A stretch of 64,000 nt of DNA from Zobellia barbeyronii (GTDB lineage Bacteria > Bacteroidota > Bacteroidia > Flavobacteriales > Flavobacteriaceae), in the NCBI RefSeq assembly GCF_018603515.1, contig NZ_JACATN010000001.1:434001-498000 (forward strand), written 5' to 3'. The notes beneath the pieces are model-generated. The model was not told the origin of the DNA. It saw only the letters and a program-made list of their open reading frames with translations, and searched no databases. Below are positions 1 through 8,479 of the stretch, piece by piece; position 1 is the stretch's first letter; each line of letters starts with the position of its first letter. The translations under genes were made by a program, and so were the position numbers.

Positions 1-105
1 TCACCTTAACTGAACCAACAACCTTTTCGACATATAAGCTTCTTACCAACGTAAGAATACTACCTATATTGACAATTTGAAAAGAGGCAAAACGCCAGAA
101 GAACT
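1..105. other. Left edge, no gene supported
   Basis: No convincing coding region or RNA is visible here. The stretch is AT-rich and leads into the dehydrogenase gene. It probably holds that gene's leader, but no TAnnTTTG box could be placed with confidence. Confidence 0.5.
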
Positions 106-117
106 ATGGAAGGAAAA

Positions 118-1080
118 ATGAAAATTTTACATGTGGATGTTAACCATCCGCTACTAATAGAACAGTTTAATGAATTAGGTTTTCAGAACGATGAGGACTA
201 CACTTCTTCTAAAGCGGAAATTGAAGCTAAAATTCATGAATACGACGGACTTATTATTCGTAGCCGTTTTAGCATTGACAGTGAATTTTTAAACAAGGCT
301 TCCAAACTAAAATTTATAGGAAGACTAGGTGCTGGATTAGAAAATATTGATGTTCTTCATGCCGAAGCCAATGATATATTCTTGGCCGCCGCTCCAGAAG
401 GCAATAGAAATGCCGTTGGAGAGCATACTTTGGGCATGCTACTATCACTCTTCAACAAACTACAAAAAGCCGATAGGGAAGTTCGCACGGGAAAATGGGA
501 CCGCGAAGGTAACCGTGGCATTGAATTAGATGGCAAAACCGTTGGCATTGTTGGTTATGGCAATATGGGTAAAGCCTTTGCCAAAAAACTCCGTGGTTTT
601 GATGTAGAAGTTATCTGTTATGACATTCAAGGTGGTGTAGGCGATGAAAATGCACGCCAAGTAGGCATTATGGAACTGCACCAACGTACGGATGTTCTAA
701 GCCTACATGTTCCCCAAACCGAACTTACTATTGGCATGGTGAACACTGAGTTTATAGAAAAGTTTCACAACCCTTTTTGGATATTGAACACAGCAAGAGG
801 CAAGGCTGTTATCAGCGATGATTTAGTGTCGGGATTAAAATTAGGTAAAGTTTTAGGCGCTGGCCTAGATGTACTTGAATATGAAAAAGCCTCTTTTGAA
901 AATATGTTTGGTATTAGTGCTAGTGGCACTCCGGACTTGAGTAAAATGCCGGAAGCTTTTCAATACCTGATTCAAGCAGAAAATGTATTGCTTACACCTC
1001 ACGTAGCTGGTTGGACGATAGAAAGTCTTGAAAAACTGGCTCAAACTGTAGTAGATAAGGTAAAGGCAAAATTTTGCTAA
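118..1080 (+). CDS. D-isomer-specific 2-hydroxyacid dehydrogenase (phosphoglycerate dehydrogenase-like)
   Basis: Probable cytoplasmic NAD(P)-dependent 2-hydroxyacid dehydrogenase of 320 residues. The Rossmann motif GYGNMG sits near residue 145, NTARG supplies the catalytic Arg, DVLEYE the Glu, and TPHVAGWT the catalytic His near the C-terminus. It has the length of a short, two-domain enzyme and lacks the C-terminal ACT domain of long SerA proteins. SerA (3-phosphoglycerate oxidation in serine synthesis) is one candidate role, but the substrate cannot be read from the sequence. An in-frame ATG lies four codons upstream at 106; I prefer 118 because family members start MKILH-like. It stands alone, with no serC visible beside it in this window. 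Confidence 0.85.
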   Translation: MKILHVDVNHPLLIEQFNELGFQNDEDYTSSKAEIEAKIHEYDGLIIRSRFSIDSEFLNKASKLKFIGRLGAGLENIDVLHAEANDIFLAAAPEGNRNAVGEHTLGMLLSLFNKLQKADREVRTGKWDREGNRGIELDGKTVGIVGYGNMGKAFAKKLRGFDVEVICYDIQGGVGDENARQVGIMELHQRTDVLSLHVPQTELTIGMVNTEFIEKFHNPFWILNTARGKAVISDDLVSGLKLGKVLGAGLDVLEYEKASFENMFGISASGTPDLSKMPEAFQYLIQAENVLLTPHVAGWTIESLEKLAQTVVDKVKAKFC

Positions 1081-1163
1081 CTTAGAAGACCATAGTCCAA
1101 ATTGCATATACCTCCCCCATCGGATTATGAGGCGTATAGTTTATTCATCTAAAATCAAAAACG

Positions 1164-1535
1164 ATGCAATTAGGAAACTTTTCAGTAAGCCTGAATGTCA
1201 AGAACATTCAGGCTTCCAAACAATTTTACAAAACTCTTGGCTTCTCTGTTTTTGGAGGAGATATTTCTCAAAATTGGTTAATCATGAAAAACGGCAATGC
1301 TACTATTGGCCTTTTTCAAGAAATGTTCGACCAGAATATCTTAACTTTTAATCCAGGTTGGAATTCCAACGCTGAAGCTCTTGATTCTTTTATGGATATT
1401 CGGGAAATTCAAAAGCAACTTAAGAACAAAGATGTTGAACTAGACCTAGAAGCAGATGAAAAATCTAGCGGACCTGCAAATATTATACTGAAGGACCCGG
1501 ACGGTAATCCCATCTTGATTGACCAACATATTTAG
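1164..1535 (+). CDS. VOC-family (glyoxalase/bleomycin resistance-like) protein
   Basis: Small 123-residue protein with the vicinal-oxygen-chelate fold. The N-terminal NVKNIQASKQFYKTLGF and the C-terminal LKDPDGNPILIDQ are typical of the paired beta-alpha-beta-beta-beta units. Members bind a metal or small ligand and serve as lyases, isomerases or antibiotic-binding proteins. The canonical metal ligands are not all evident (the first strand has S/N where His is usual), so catalysis is uncertain. It follows the dehydrogenase by 83 bases on the same strand. Substrate unknown. Confidence 0.75.
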   Translation: MQLGNFSVSLNVKNIQASKQFYKTLGFSVFGGDISQNWLIMKNGNATIGLFQEMFDQNILTFNPGWNSNAEALDSFMDIREIQKQLKNKDVELDLEADEKSSGPANIILKDPDGNPILIDQHI

Positions 1536-1656
1536 CAATAAAATTCGCCTATAAGTTTCAAGGAACAAATTAGTTATGTGAACCAGTATACATTACCTTT
1601 TTATTTTCGAATAAACTAGTTACACTTAAAATTTTATAATCAACAAAACCAATACA

Positions 1657-2055
1657 ATGGCAGACGAGAATAAAGATTTTGGAAAAGACTTTGCAGATGA
1701 TGCCAAGAAAGCGGCAGATGATTTTAAAGAAGAGGTAAAGAAAACTTTTGACCCCAATAGTCCGGACAACGGTAAAATTGTGGCCATTATAGCTCACCTT
1801 ACTATTATAGGGTGGGTTGTAGCACTTATAATGAACTCTCAGAACAGAACTGAGTTTGGGAGCTTCTATATTCGTCAAACACTCGGAATTTGGCTACTGA
1901 CCATTGTTTTGGGTATCATACCTATTGTAGGTTGTTTTGCCGCCGTAATAGGACTTGTATTGATTATAATGAGCTTAATAAATGCAGCCAGCAACAAAAT
2001 GAATCTTACTGTTGTAGTAGGTGAGTATTTTCAAGATTGGTTTAAAGGTCTATAA
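1657..2055 (+). CDS. DUF4870/Tic20-like small membrane protein
   Basis: A 132-residue protein. The first 40 residues are highly charged and rich in Asp, Lys and Ala. They are followed by about three hydrophobic segments: near residues 45-60, a stretch starting YIRQTLGIW, and a long one around GIIPIVGCFAAVIGLVLIIM. This matches the DUF4870 family, sometimes labelled Tic20-like import component. The family has no established biochemical function in bacteria. It lies 23 bases before the acetyltransferase gene, so they may be co-transcribed. The Tic20 name should not be read as evidence of protein import. Confidence 0.65.
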   Translation: MADENKDFGKDFADDAKKAADDFKEEVKKTFDPNSPDNGKIVAIIAHLTIIGWVVALIMNSQNRTEFGSFYIRQTLGIWLLTIVLGIIPIVGCFAAVIGLVLIIMSLINAASNKMNLTVVVGEYFQDWFKGL

Positions 2056-2078
2056 AACAAAATCTGCACCCTCAGAAA

Positions 2079-2579
2079 ATGATTGAAATAGAACTAAGAG
2101 CCATGTTACCTGAAGATTGGCCATCCGTTTCTAAAATATATTCTGAAGGGATATCCACGGGCTATGCTACTTTTGAACAGCAAACACCAACTTATGAAGC
2201 TTGGTCTACTAATCATCTTGAAAAGTGCAGACTAGTTGCTTTTTTAGGCGATAAATGTATGGGGTGGGCAGCACTTTCTCCTGTATCAAAAAGAGCGGTG
2301 TATAGTGGCGTTGCAGAAGTAAGCATATACATATCAACACATGCCCAAGGAAAAGGCGTAGGTTCTAAATTAATGCAAGCTCTAATTACGCAAAGTGAAG
2401 AAAGCGGCCTTTGGACATTGCAGTCAGGGATATTTCCTGAAAATAATGGCAGCATTAAACTTCACGAAAAAATGGGTTTTAGATATATAGGGAAACGCGA
2501 ACGAATTGCCCAAAGAGATGGAATTTGGAAAGACAACTTATTATTTGAAAGAAGAAGTAAAATAGTTGGGACTAATTAA
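2079..2579 (+). CDS. GNAT N-acetyltransferase, phosphinothricin/MnaT-like
   Basis: GNAT-fold enzyme of 166 residues that transfers acetyl from acetyl-CoA to an amine. The acetyl-CoA pyrophosphate loop is AQGKGVGSKL near residues 88-98, and the motif PENNGSIKLHEKMGF near residue 125 is typical of the Pat/MnaT/ArsN group, which acetylates phosphinothricin, methionine sulfone or arsinothricin. The true substrate is unknown. Its stop is one base from the stop of the convergent OlsF-like gene at 2581, so there is no room for a dedicated terminator between them. Confidence 0.8.
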   Translation: MIEIELRAMLPEDWPSVSKIYSEGISTGYATFEQQTPTYEAWSTNHLEKCRLVAFLGDKCMGWAALSPVSKRAVYSGVAEVSIYISTHAQGKGVGSKLMQALITQSEESGLWTLQSGIFPENNGSIKLHEKMGFRYIGKRERIAQRDGIWKDNLLFERRSKIVGTN

Positions 2580-2580
2580 C

Positions 2581-4404
2581 TTAGTCCTGCCCTTCTACGT
2601 TTTCTTGAGACTCCATAAATTTACGCTCCAATTCTGCCTGAAACTCTTCCATAACAGGTTTTACAGTACTTTGTGGTAAATCTGCAATCTTAATATACAT
2701 TAACCCATCTATTGCGTTGTTGAACAATGGATCTACGTTGAAGGCTACTACTTTCGCATTTTGTTTGATGTACTTCTTAATCAATACTGGTAGCCTAAGA
2801 CTTCCTGGCTCCACTTCATCAATCAGCTTATCAAACTTATTCAAATCAGCCTGAGTTTCATCAAAAACAAACTCTTTATCTGCATCTTTTAGTTTTACCT
2901 TAAATTCCTTTTTAGGGCGGATATATTGGGCTACATAGGGATCCCAATAGTTACTTTTCATGAACTCGATCATTAAAGATTTAGAGAAATTAGAAAACTG
3001 ATTACTGATACTCACGCCACCAATCAAATACTTATGCTCAGGATGTCTTAATGTGGTATGTACAATTCCCTTCCATAGTAAAAATAAAGGCATTGGTTTT
3101 AGCTGATACTCTTTTACGATATAAGCCCTGCCCATTTCAATAGAATGGCTCATCATATCAAAAAGTTCGGGTTCAAAACGAAAGAGGTCCTGCAAGTAGA
3201 AACCATTAATCCCGTGTTTGGCAAAAATCTCTGACCCAAGCCCCATACGATAGGCTCCGGCAATTACCTTTGCTTCATTGTCCCATAAAAACATATGGTG
3301 ATAATAAGCATCGAACTCATCAATATCTATGGAGTTATTGGTACCCTCCCCAATTTCACGAAAGGTAATCTCCCGCTGACGTCCAATTTCTTGAAGGGTA
3401 AATGGTATTTCATTAGCAGGCGCCAAAAACACCTCGTAATTCTTACTCTGCAGCAATCGCCTGTCATTTTCAGCAAGCTTTTCTATTTCAGATTCAATAA
3501 CCTCAGATGCTACTGGCTGAACTATTTTTCGTGGTTGTTTCGGCAATTTTAATGAAGTAGGTATTTGGTCAATCAACCTCTCCTTTTCGTAAGCATTGGC
3601 AAGTATATACGTTTTTTTGCGTAGTAGGTCCGTATACTCTTCCAAGGTCTTTTGCTCATTCTGAGTTGCTACAGAAATAGGTTGCCCAATCCGTATCTTA
3701 ATAGGCCTATTTCTCTGAGAATACACTTCAGATGGCAGCTTTGCAGTTCTAAAGACTCCGCTGATTTTCGCAAGGCGATAAAACAACTTACTGTTTTTAG
3801 CATGAAAATATATGGGTACAACAGGCACTTCTGCCTTTCTAATAAGTTTAATCGCAGTTTCTTCCCAAGGTTTGTCTACGGCAATCTTGCCTTCTTTTTT
3901 TGTAGATACTTCTCCTGCAGGAAAAATACCAATAGGATGGCCTTCTCTTAAGTGCAACATAGCATTCTTGAAACCTGCTATACTGCTCTTAGCTTCCTTC
4001 CTGTCTTCAAACGGATTAACTGGGAATATATATTGTGCTAATGGCTTAAAACGTTGTAAAAGAAAATTAGCCATCACCTTGTAATCGGGTCTGTGGCGAA
4101 GCATTAACTTCAGCAGAACAATACCATCCATACCACCTAAAGGGTGATTACTTACGGTGATATAAGGACCTTCTTTGGGTAAGCGTTTTAAATCTTCTTC
4201 GGGAATCTCATAATCAATCTCGTACTCCTCAAGAACTGCATCTAAAAAATCAGGGCCATCTAGATGACTCATCTTATCGTAACGCCTGTTCATGTTAGAA
4301 ATCTTCGTGACCCTAAGCAATACCCAAGCCGAAAAAGTACCAAAAACTCCGTATTTATCAAGTTTGGTAGCTTTGGCCACTTCTTTCGCGGTCACTAAAC
4401 CCAT
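2581..4404 (-). CDS. Bifunctional acyltransferase, OlsF-like (amino-acid lipid synthase)
   Basis: A 607-residue fusion. Residues 60-280 form a PlsC-type lysophospholipid O-acyltransferase with the block SNHPLGGMDG and a second block FPAGEVSTKKEG. Residues 310-510 form a GNAT-like N-acyltransferase of the OlsB/hemolysin type, with EMGRAYIVKEYQ and LIGGVSISNQFSNFSK. Known OlsF of Flavobacterium and Serratia has this order and makes ornithine lipid by N-acylating then O-acylating the amino acid; related GlsF/GlsAB proteins make glycine lipids. Which amino acid is used here cannot be told. His87 and Asp93 are separated by five residues, not the four of the usual HX4D motif. Likely associated with the inner face of the cytoplasmic membrane. 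It lies 89 bases after lysC. Confidence 0.8.
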   Translation of the reverse strand: MGLVTAKEVAKATKLDKYGVFGTFSAWVLLRVTKISNMNRRYDKMSHLDGPDFLDAVLEEYEIDYEIPEEDLKRLPKEGPYITVSNHPLGGMDGIVLLKLMLRHRPDYKVMANFLLQRFKPLAQYIFPVNPFEDRKEAKSSIAGFKNAMLHLREGHPIGIFPAGEVSTKKEGKIAVDKPWEETAIKLIRKAEVPVVPIYFHAKNSKLFYRLAKISGVFRTAKLPSEVYSQRNRPIKIRIGQPISVATQNEQKTLEEYTDLLRKKTYILANAYEKERLIDQIPTSLKLPKQPRKIVQPVASEVIESEIEKLAENDRRLLQSKNYEVFLAPANEIPFTLQEIGRQREITFREIGEGTNNSIDIDEFDAYYHHMFLWDNEAKVIAGAYRMGLGSEIFAKHGINGFYLQDLFRFEPELFDMMSHSIEMGRAYIVKEYQLKPMPLFLLWKGIVHTTLRHPEHKYLIGGVSISNQFSNFSKSLMIEFMKSNYWDPYVAQYIRPKKEFKVKLKDADKEFVFDETQADLNKFDKLIDEVEPGSLRLPVLIKKYIKQNAKVVAFNVDPLFNNAIDGLMYIKIADLPQSTVKPVMEEFQAELERKFMESQENVEGQD

Positions 4405-4493
4405 AGTTCATTTATCAATTAGGAGACCGCTAAGATAGGAAAAACGCAAGAGGAGAACCCCTTTTTAACAAATTTAGACCTGCAGCGGCAAGA

Positions 4494-5744
4494 TTACTTT
4501 ACGACTAACTGTAAAGTCTCTTTACCCCTTTGTTCTAACAGAACTTCATGTCCGTTTTGCAAAGACTCAATTGCCTTTTCATCAAAATGTCTAATAGTAT
4601 AAAGAGATACACCTTCATGATGAGCAACTTTGAATCTGCTTTTTAGAAGATTCAAAAGGTCTTCCAACCTACCAAAACGATTATCTACACAGACTGAAAA
4701 ACTAATTGCCGAATTCTGAATCAGGCCAACTTTCATCTTATGGTCATGGAATAATTTAAAGAGCTCACTAATACTATCTTCTACGATAAACGAAAAATCT
4801 AAGGATGACAACTTCATCAGTACTTGGTCTTTCTTAACTATAAAACATGGTACTTTTGGTTCTATACCTACTCCTTTACCTACCGTAGTACCTGGGTCCT
4901 TTGGATTAATAAATGATTTTACGTGAAGCGGAATTTCCTTTTGCTGTAACGGTTGTAATGTTTTTGGGTGAATTACCGAAGCTCCGTAGAAAGCAAGTTC
5001 AATTGCCTCACGATACGATATATTATTAAGTAGTTGCGTTTCCGTAAAATAACGTGGATCGGCATTTAAAACACCTGGCACATCTTTCCATATAGTAACA
5101 GAATCTGCATTTAAGCAATACGCCAGAATAGCTGCCGTATAATCGGAACCTTCCCTACCCAATGTAGTTGTAAAATTATTATCATCACTACCCAAAAAAC
5201 CTTGGGTTATATTCAATTTAGATTTATCAACACCTTTAGATATCGTTTCTTGGGTCTTTTCCCAATTCACAGAAACATCACGATAAATATCGTTGGTTTT
5301 GATAAAATCGCGAATATCTATCCAGTTGCTTTTGATGCCTACCTCGTTTAAATAAGCATTTAATATAGTTGTAGACACCAACTCTCCGTAACCCACAACC
5401 TGATCATAAACAAAGTTATAATTAGGCGATTTGTTCCATGCCAGAAACCCCTGCACCTCATCAAACAAGCCTTTTACCTGAGCAAAAACTTCATGATTTG
5501 TATTTGGGAAAAGATCTTTAAGTATTGCATCATGATAGGCTATAGTTTCTTGAAAAGCAGCTTTCAAAGCAGACTTATCACTAAAATAAGCGTTAACCGT
5601 AGCTTCCATAGCATTCGTGGTCTTACCCATTGCGGATACGATTACGATAGTATTATCATGGCCTGTTTGCTCTAATACACTAACTACGTTTTTTACTCCA
5701 TCAGCATCTTTTACGGATGCACCACCAAACTTAAATACTCGCAT
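4494..5744 (-). CDS. lysC: Aspartate kinase (aspartokinase), monofunctional
   Basis: Catalyses ATP-dependent phosphorylation of aspartate, the first step toward lysine/diaminopimelate, threonine and methionine. The N-terminus RVFKFGGASVKD is the aspartokinase signature, and LGREGSDYTAAILAYCL and WKDVPGVLNADPR are the conserved catalytic blocks. Residues from about 300 on carry the ACT regulatory region. At 416 residues it has the size of a monofunctional enzyme; no homoserine dehydrogenase is fused. It is the third gene after the GNAT and the small beta-rich gene on the same strand, probably one transcription unit. The symbol lysC is by family; the allosteric effector is not known. Confidence 0.88.
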   Translation of the reverse strand: MRVFKFGGASVKDADGVKNVVSVLEQTGHDNTIVIVSAMGKTTNAMEATVNAYFSDKSALKAAFQETIAYHDAILKDLFPNTNHEVFAQVKGLFDEVQGFLAWNKSPNYNFVYDQVVGYGELVSTTILNAYLNEVGIKSNWIDIRDFIKTNDIYRDVSVNWEKTQETISKGVDKSKLNITQGFLGSDDNNFTTTLGREGSDYTAAILAYCLNADSVTIWKDVPGVLNADPRYFTETQLLNNISYREAIELAFYGASVIHPKTLQPLQQKEIPLHVKSFINPKDPGTTVGKGVGIEPKVPCFIVKKDQVLMKLSSLDFSFIVEDSISELFKLFHDHKMKVGLIQNSAISFSVCVDNRFGRLEDLLNLLKSRFKVAHHEGVSLYTIRHFDEKAIESLQNGHEVLLEQRGKETLQLVVK

Positions 5745-5819
5745 ATTCTTGAATCTTTATTCTTATTTCCGCTTAATGGAAAAAGTATTTTTTTCTTATT
5801 TCTTTATGTTGAAAAATGG

Positions 5820-6155
5820 CTAAAGCTCTTCTAGTATAGAGTTGCCTTTAGACCTGTCTCCAGAAGTCCACTGCCAGCTTTCATGCAATCTTATTTTTCC
5901 GTCTTTGGTAATCTCTGGTTTTGACGAACAAAAACCAGTCATTAGCTCACCATCTGTATTAACTTGATGATAACGCATATCTATATTTCCATCATCACCT
6001 ACCAAACCAATAAGATGTCCCTTTACTATTTTTCCGCCAGCGTATTCAGAAATAAGTATATTTCCTGTTTGTTGGTAATGAAAGATAGTATCTTGGGTAG
6101 TCTCTCCATTATTGGAATTCTGTAAGGGTCGAAACTTTTTACCATCGTAATTCAT
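5820..6155 (-). CDS. Conserved small beta-rich protein (often mislabelled N-acetylglutamate synthase)
   Basis: A 111-residue cytoplasmic protein with no signal peptide. It is built of short predicted beta strands, for example TIFHYQQTGNILISEY and GNIDMRYHQVNTDGELMTG, and ends in RLHESWQWTSGD. I recognise it as a family widespread in Bacteroidota and Firmicutes whose members are often called N-acetylglutamate synthase by transfer. It has no GNAT or acetyl-CoA motif that would justify this. A lipocalin-like barrel is a plausible fold. It sits 14 bases downstream of a true GNAT gene (6170-6646), which may be how the label arose. Function unknown. Confidence 0.65.
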   Translation of the reverse strand: MNYDGKKFRPLQNSNNGETTQDTIFHYQQTGNILISEYAGGKIVKGHLIGLVGDDGNIDMRYHQVNTDGELMTGFCSSKPEITKDGKIRLHESWQWTSGDRSKGNSILEEL

Positions 6156-6169
6156 AAAAACAACTCTTA

Positions 6170-6646
6170 TTAAAGGTCCAAAAATGCTTTAATTCCGTTT
6201 TCATCTAATTGAACTACATCCCAATCTCGCATAACTCGTGCACCATTCTTTTCATAGAAAGCAATAGCAGGTTCGTTCCAGTCCAATACTTCCCAACAAA
6301 TCCTCCGTACTCCAAGGTTATTTCCGTATTTCACCACTTCCTTCAAAAGCGCACTTCCTAATCCGCTACCACGCATTTTTTCCGTAACGATAAGGTCTTC
6401 TAAGTGAATGATTGGACCTTTCCATGTAGAGTATCTTGGGTAGACCAATGCCATTCCTACTATTTCACCATTTGTTTCACCAATGAAACAATGGAAAAGT
6501 TTTTTCTCACCAAAACCGTCTTTTTTCAAATCTTCTACGGTTACTTCTACCGCATTAGATTCTTTTTCAAAAATAGCCAGTTCCTTAATAAGGGTCAGTA
6601 CTTGTGACATATCACCCTCTTGTGCTTCCCGAATTGAATAGTTCAT
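6170..6646 (-). CDS. GNAT N-acetyltransferase, diamine acetyltransferase-like
   Basis: Acetyl-CoA-dependent N-acetyltransferase of 158 residues. The conserved elements are LEDLIVTEKMRGSGLGSALL (strand 4 and the pyrophosphate-binding loop) and the C-terminal WEVLDWNEPAIAFYEKNGA, typical of the spermidine/spermine N1-acetyltransferase (SAT) branch. The substrate is not proven. It is the first gene of a minus-strand unit running on to the beta-rich protein and lysC, and it is divergent from fbp across a 110-base region that holds a good minus-strand promoter. Confidence 0.82.
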   Translation of the reverse strand: MNYSIREAQEGDMSQVLTLIKELAIFEKESNAVEVTVEDLKKDGFGEKKLFHCFIGETNGEIVGMALVYPRYSTWKGPIIHLEDLIVTEKMRGSGLGSALLKEVVKYGNNLGVRRICWEVLDWNEPAIAFYEKNGARVMRDWDVVQLDENGIKAFLDL

Positions 6647-6687
6647 AATTGTTACAAATAAAACACAAAGTTATAAATTTAAAAGTT

Positions 6688-6719
6688 CAAATATAAACCA
6701 AAGGGTCATAGTTTCACAA
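6688..6719 (-). promoter_or_regulatory. Promoter for the GNAT-lysC unit
   Basis: Read on the minus strand, a perfect -7 box TATATTTG (6695-6688) is preceded by a -33 TTG (6719-6717) with a 21-base spacer, the Bacteroidota consensus. It predicts a start near 6681 and a leader of about 35 bases. A second, weaker TAnnTTTG box (TAACTTTG, 6673-6666) lies closer to the gene. Confidence 0.6.
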
Positions 6720-6756
6720 AATTGCCGATATTTGTGGTCAAATAAACAGTCTATAC

Positions 6757-7767
6757 ATGCACACTAAAAAAAACCAAACTCTAGGAGAATTTATTATTGA
6801 AAATCAAGATTCGTTTCAATATTCCTCCGGTGAGCTTTCTAAATTGATCAATGCCATTCGTTTGGCAGCAAAAGTGGTCAACCATGAGGTTAACAAAGCA
6901 GGCCTAGTAGATATTCTTGGTAAAGCTGGGGAGACTAATATTCAAGGCGAAGACCAACAGAAATTGGATGTATTCGCCAATGAAAAATTTATAAATACAC
7001 TTGCCAACCGAGAGATTGTTTGTGGAATAGCCTCTGAAGAGGAAGATGATTTTATATCTATAAACAGTAATGATGAGCGTAACCAGAACAAATATGTGGT
7101 TCTAATTGACCCATTAGATGGCTCGTCTAACGTAGATGTAAATGTCTCTGTGGGTACCATTTTCTCAATTTACCGCAGAGTTACTCCTGTAGGTACACCT
7201 GTTACCTTAGAGGATTTTCTACAACCAGGAAACCAACAGGTTGCAGCAGGATATGTTGTTTACGGAACTTCTACCATGCTTGTTTACACAACAGGAGATG
7301 GTGTAAACGGATTCACATTAAACCCTGCTATTGGTACTTTTTATCTATCACACCCTAACATGCAGTTTCCTGAAGATGGAAGCATTTATTCTGTAAACGA
7401 AGGAAAATACATGCATTTTCACCAGGGGGTGAAAGACTATATCAAGTATTGTCAACAAGAAGAAGGTGACAGACCTTATACTTCTAGATATATTGGTTCT
7501 TTAGTATCTGATTTTCATAGAAATATGATTAAAGGTGGTATCTATATGTATCCTAAAAGTAGTGTAACCCAAGAAGGTAAATTACGTTTGCTATACGAAT
7601 GTAATCCGATGGCATTTATAGCTGAACAAGCTAACGGAATGGCTACAGGTGGTAAAACGCGTATTATGGATATTAATCCAACGGAGTTACACCAGCGCGT
7701 ACCTTTCTTTTGTGGGAGCAAAAACATGGTAAATAAACTTCAAGAATTCTTGGAGAAATACCATTAA
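6757..7767 (+). CDS. fbp: Class I fructose-1,6-bisphosphatase
   Basis: Hydrolyses fructose 1,6-bisphosphate to fructose 6-phosphate in gluconeogenesis. The metal and phosphate site is clear: GIASEEEDD, then [19 protein letters not shown], the family signature, and a C-terminal substrate block [13 protein letters not shown]. At 336 residues it has the usual length of the bacterial FBPase I enzyme and lacks a signal peptide. It is a single-gene unit: a divergent neighbour upstream and a strong bidirectional terminator about 90 bases after the stop. A small hairpin AAGGTA/TACCTT at 7781-7797 followed by four T may also contribute to its termination. Confidence 0.95.
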   Translation: MHTKKNQTLGEFIIENQDSFQYSSGELSKLINAIRLAAKVVNHEVNKAGLVDILGKAGETNIQGEDQQKLDVFANEKFINTLANREIVCGIASEEEDDFISINSNDERNQNKYVVLIDPLDGSSNVDVNVSVGTIFSIYRRVTPVGTPVTLEDFLQPGNQQVAAGYVVYGTSTMLVYTTGDGVNGFTLNPAIGTFYLSHPNMQFPEDGSIYSVNEGKYMHFHQGVKDYIKYCQQEEGDRPYTSRYIGSLVSDFHRNMIKGGIYMYPKSSVTQEGKLRLLYECNPMAFIAEQANGMATGGKTRIMDINPTELHQRVPFFCGSKNMVNKLQEFLEKYH

Positions 7768-7856
7768 TAAATGAAATACGAAGGTAATTACTACCTTTTT
7801 ATATAGCAGCCGCCTGATGGCTAAGAAAGCCAAAGAATTCATGGCAGTTTAGAACA

Positions 7857-7901
7857 AAAAAAAGCCCCGGAAAAATTTAAAATTTTTCCGGGGCTTTTTT
7901 T
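7857..7901. terminator. Bidirectional rho-independent terminator between fbp and the TerB-like gene
   Basis: An almost perfect palindrome with arms AAAGCCCCGGAAAAATTT (7861-7878) and its complement (7880-7897). It is flanked by seven A on the left and seven T on the right, so it gives a GC-rich stem with a U-run in both directions. It lies between two convergent genes and ends 8 bases before the TerB-like stop codon. Confidence 0.9.
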
Positions 7902-7908
7902 AAGTTCC

Positions 7909-8331
7909 TTAGTGTTTCAAAAGATATACATAATCATCAAAATCTATTCGACCACTAAAAATAGCGACAGATTTCTCAATTACCTTATCAGCTTGATCTC
8001 CTGAAAAGCCCAAACCAATTGCGTATTTCTTCAATAGCACCATTTCTTCATTATCTATATGATGGTCTGAAAAAATAATACGAAAAAGATCATAAACACG
8101 CTCAAGTCTATTTTCTGAAGTATGTGGTGGGTCAATAGGGTATTTATTATCCTTTTTCAACACCTCCTTATACTCAGTTTCAGTAATATCTAGCTTAGCC
8201 GCAAAGCGGTCCAACATACTTTTTTCTTCTGAGCTTATTTCACCATCTACACTAGCCAAAGTTGCAATAGCTGCAAAATGAGCTAGGTTTCTCCTGTGCT
8301 CACCACTACTATATAAATCTGCGATTGCCAT
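7909..8331 (-). CDS. TerB-family (tellurite resistance-like) protein
   Basis: All-helical cytoplasmic protein of 140 residues. The pattern FAAIATLASVDGEISSEE followed by LFRIIFSDHHIDNEE is the duplicated acidic helix-loop of TerB-like proteins, in which Asp/Glu clusters may bind metal. TerB domains occur in tellurite-resistance and stress operons, but single-gene copies such as this have no proven role, and no terC/D/Z genes are nearby. I place the start at the ATG at 8331, not the in-frame ATG at 8355, because a TATATTTG -7 box at 8360-8353 overlaps the upstream codon. Confidence 0.78.
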   Translation of the reverse strand: MAIADLYSSGEHRRNLAHFAAIATLASVDGEISSEEKSMLDRFAAKLDITETEYKEVLKKDNKYPIDPPHTSENRLERVYDLFRIIFSDHHIDNEEMVLLKKYAIGLGFSGDQADKVIEKSVAIFSGRIDFDDYVYLLKH

Positions 8332-8352
8332 AAATATCAATTTTATTGGCAG

Positions 8353-8360
8353 CAAATATA
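8353..8360 (-). promoter_or_regulatory. -7 box for the TerB-like gene
   Basis: TATATTTG on the minus strand, 21 bases before the chosen start at 8331. No clear -33 TTG was found at the right distance. An inverted repeat AGAGGT-5-ACCTCT (8369-8385) lies nine bases upstream of the box and could be an operator, though it is short. Confidence 0.45.
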
Positions 8361-8479
8361 ATTTTTTTAGAGGTCATTCACCTCTTACTGAATGATTATT
8401 TTGGTCCCTTAATTAGGTACTATCCGCATATAGATTAGGATCTACGTCATTTTAGAACATTCCGTAACTTTCAAAAACT

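Noticed and set aside
2160-2172. CTATGCTAC inside the acetyltransferase gene, like the operator half-site
   Set aside because: A single half-site in coding sequence, without the second repeat or a -7 box. Similar chance hits occur near 25465 and 36620.
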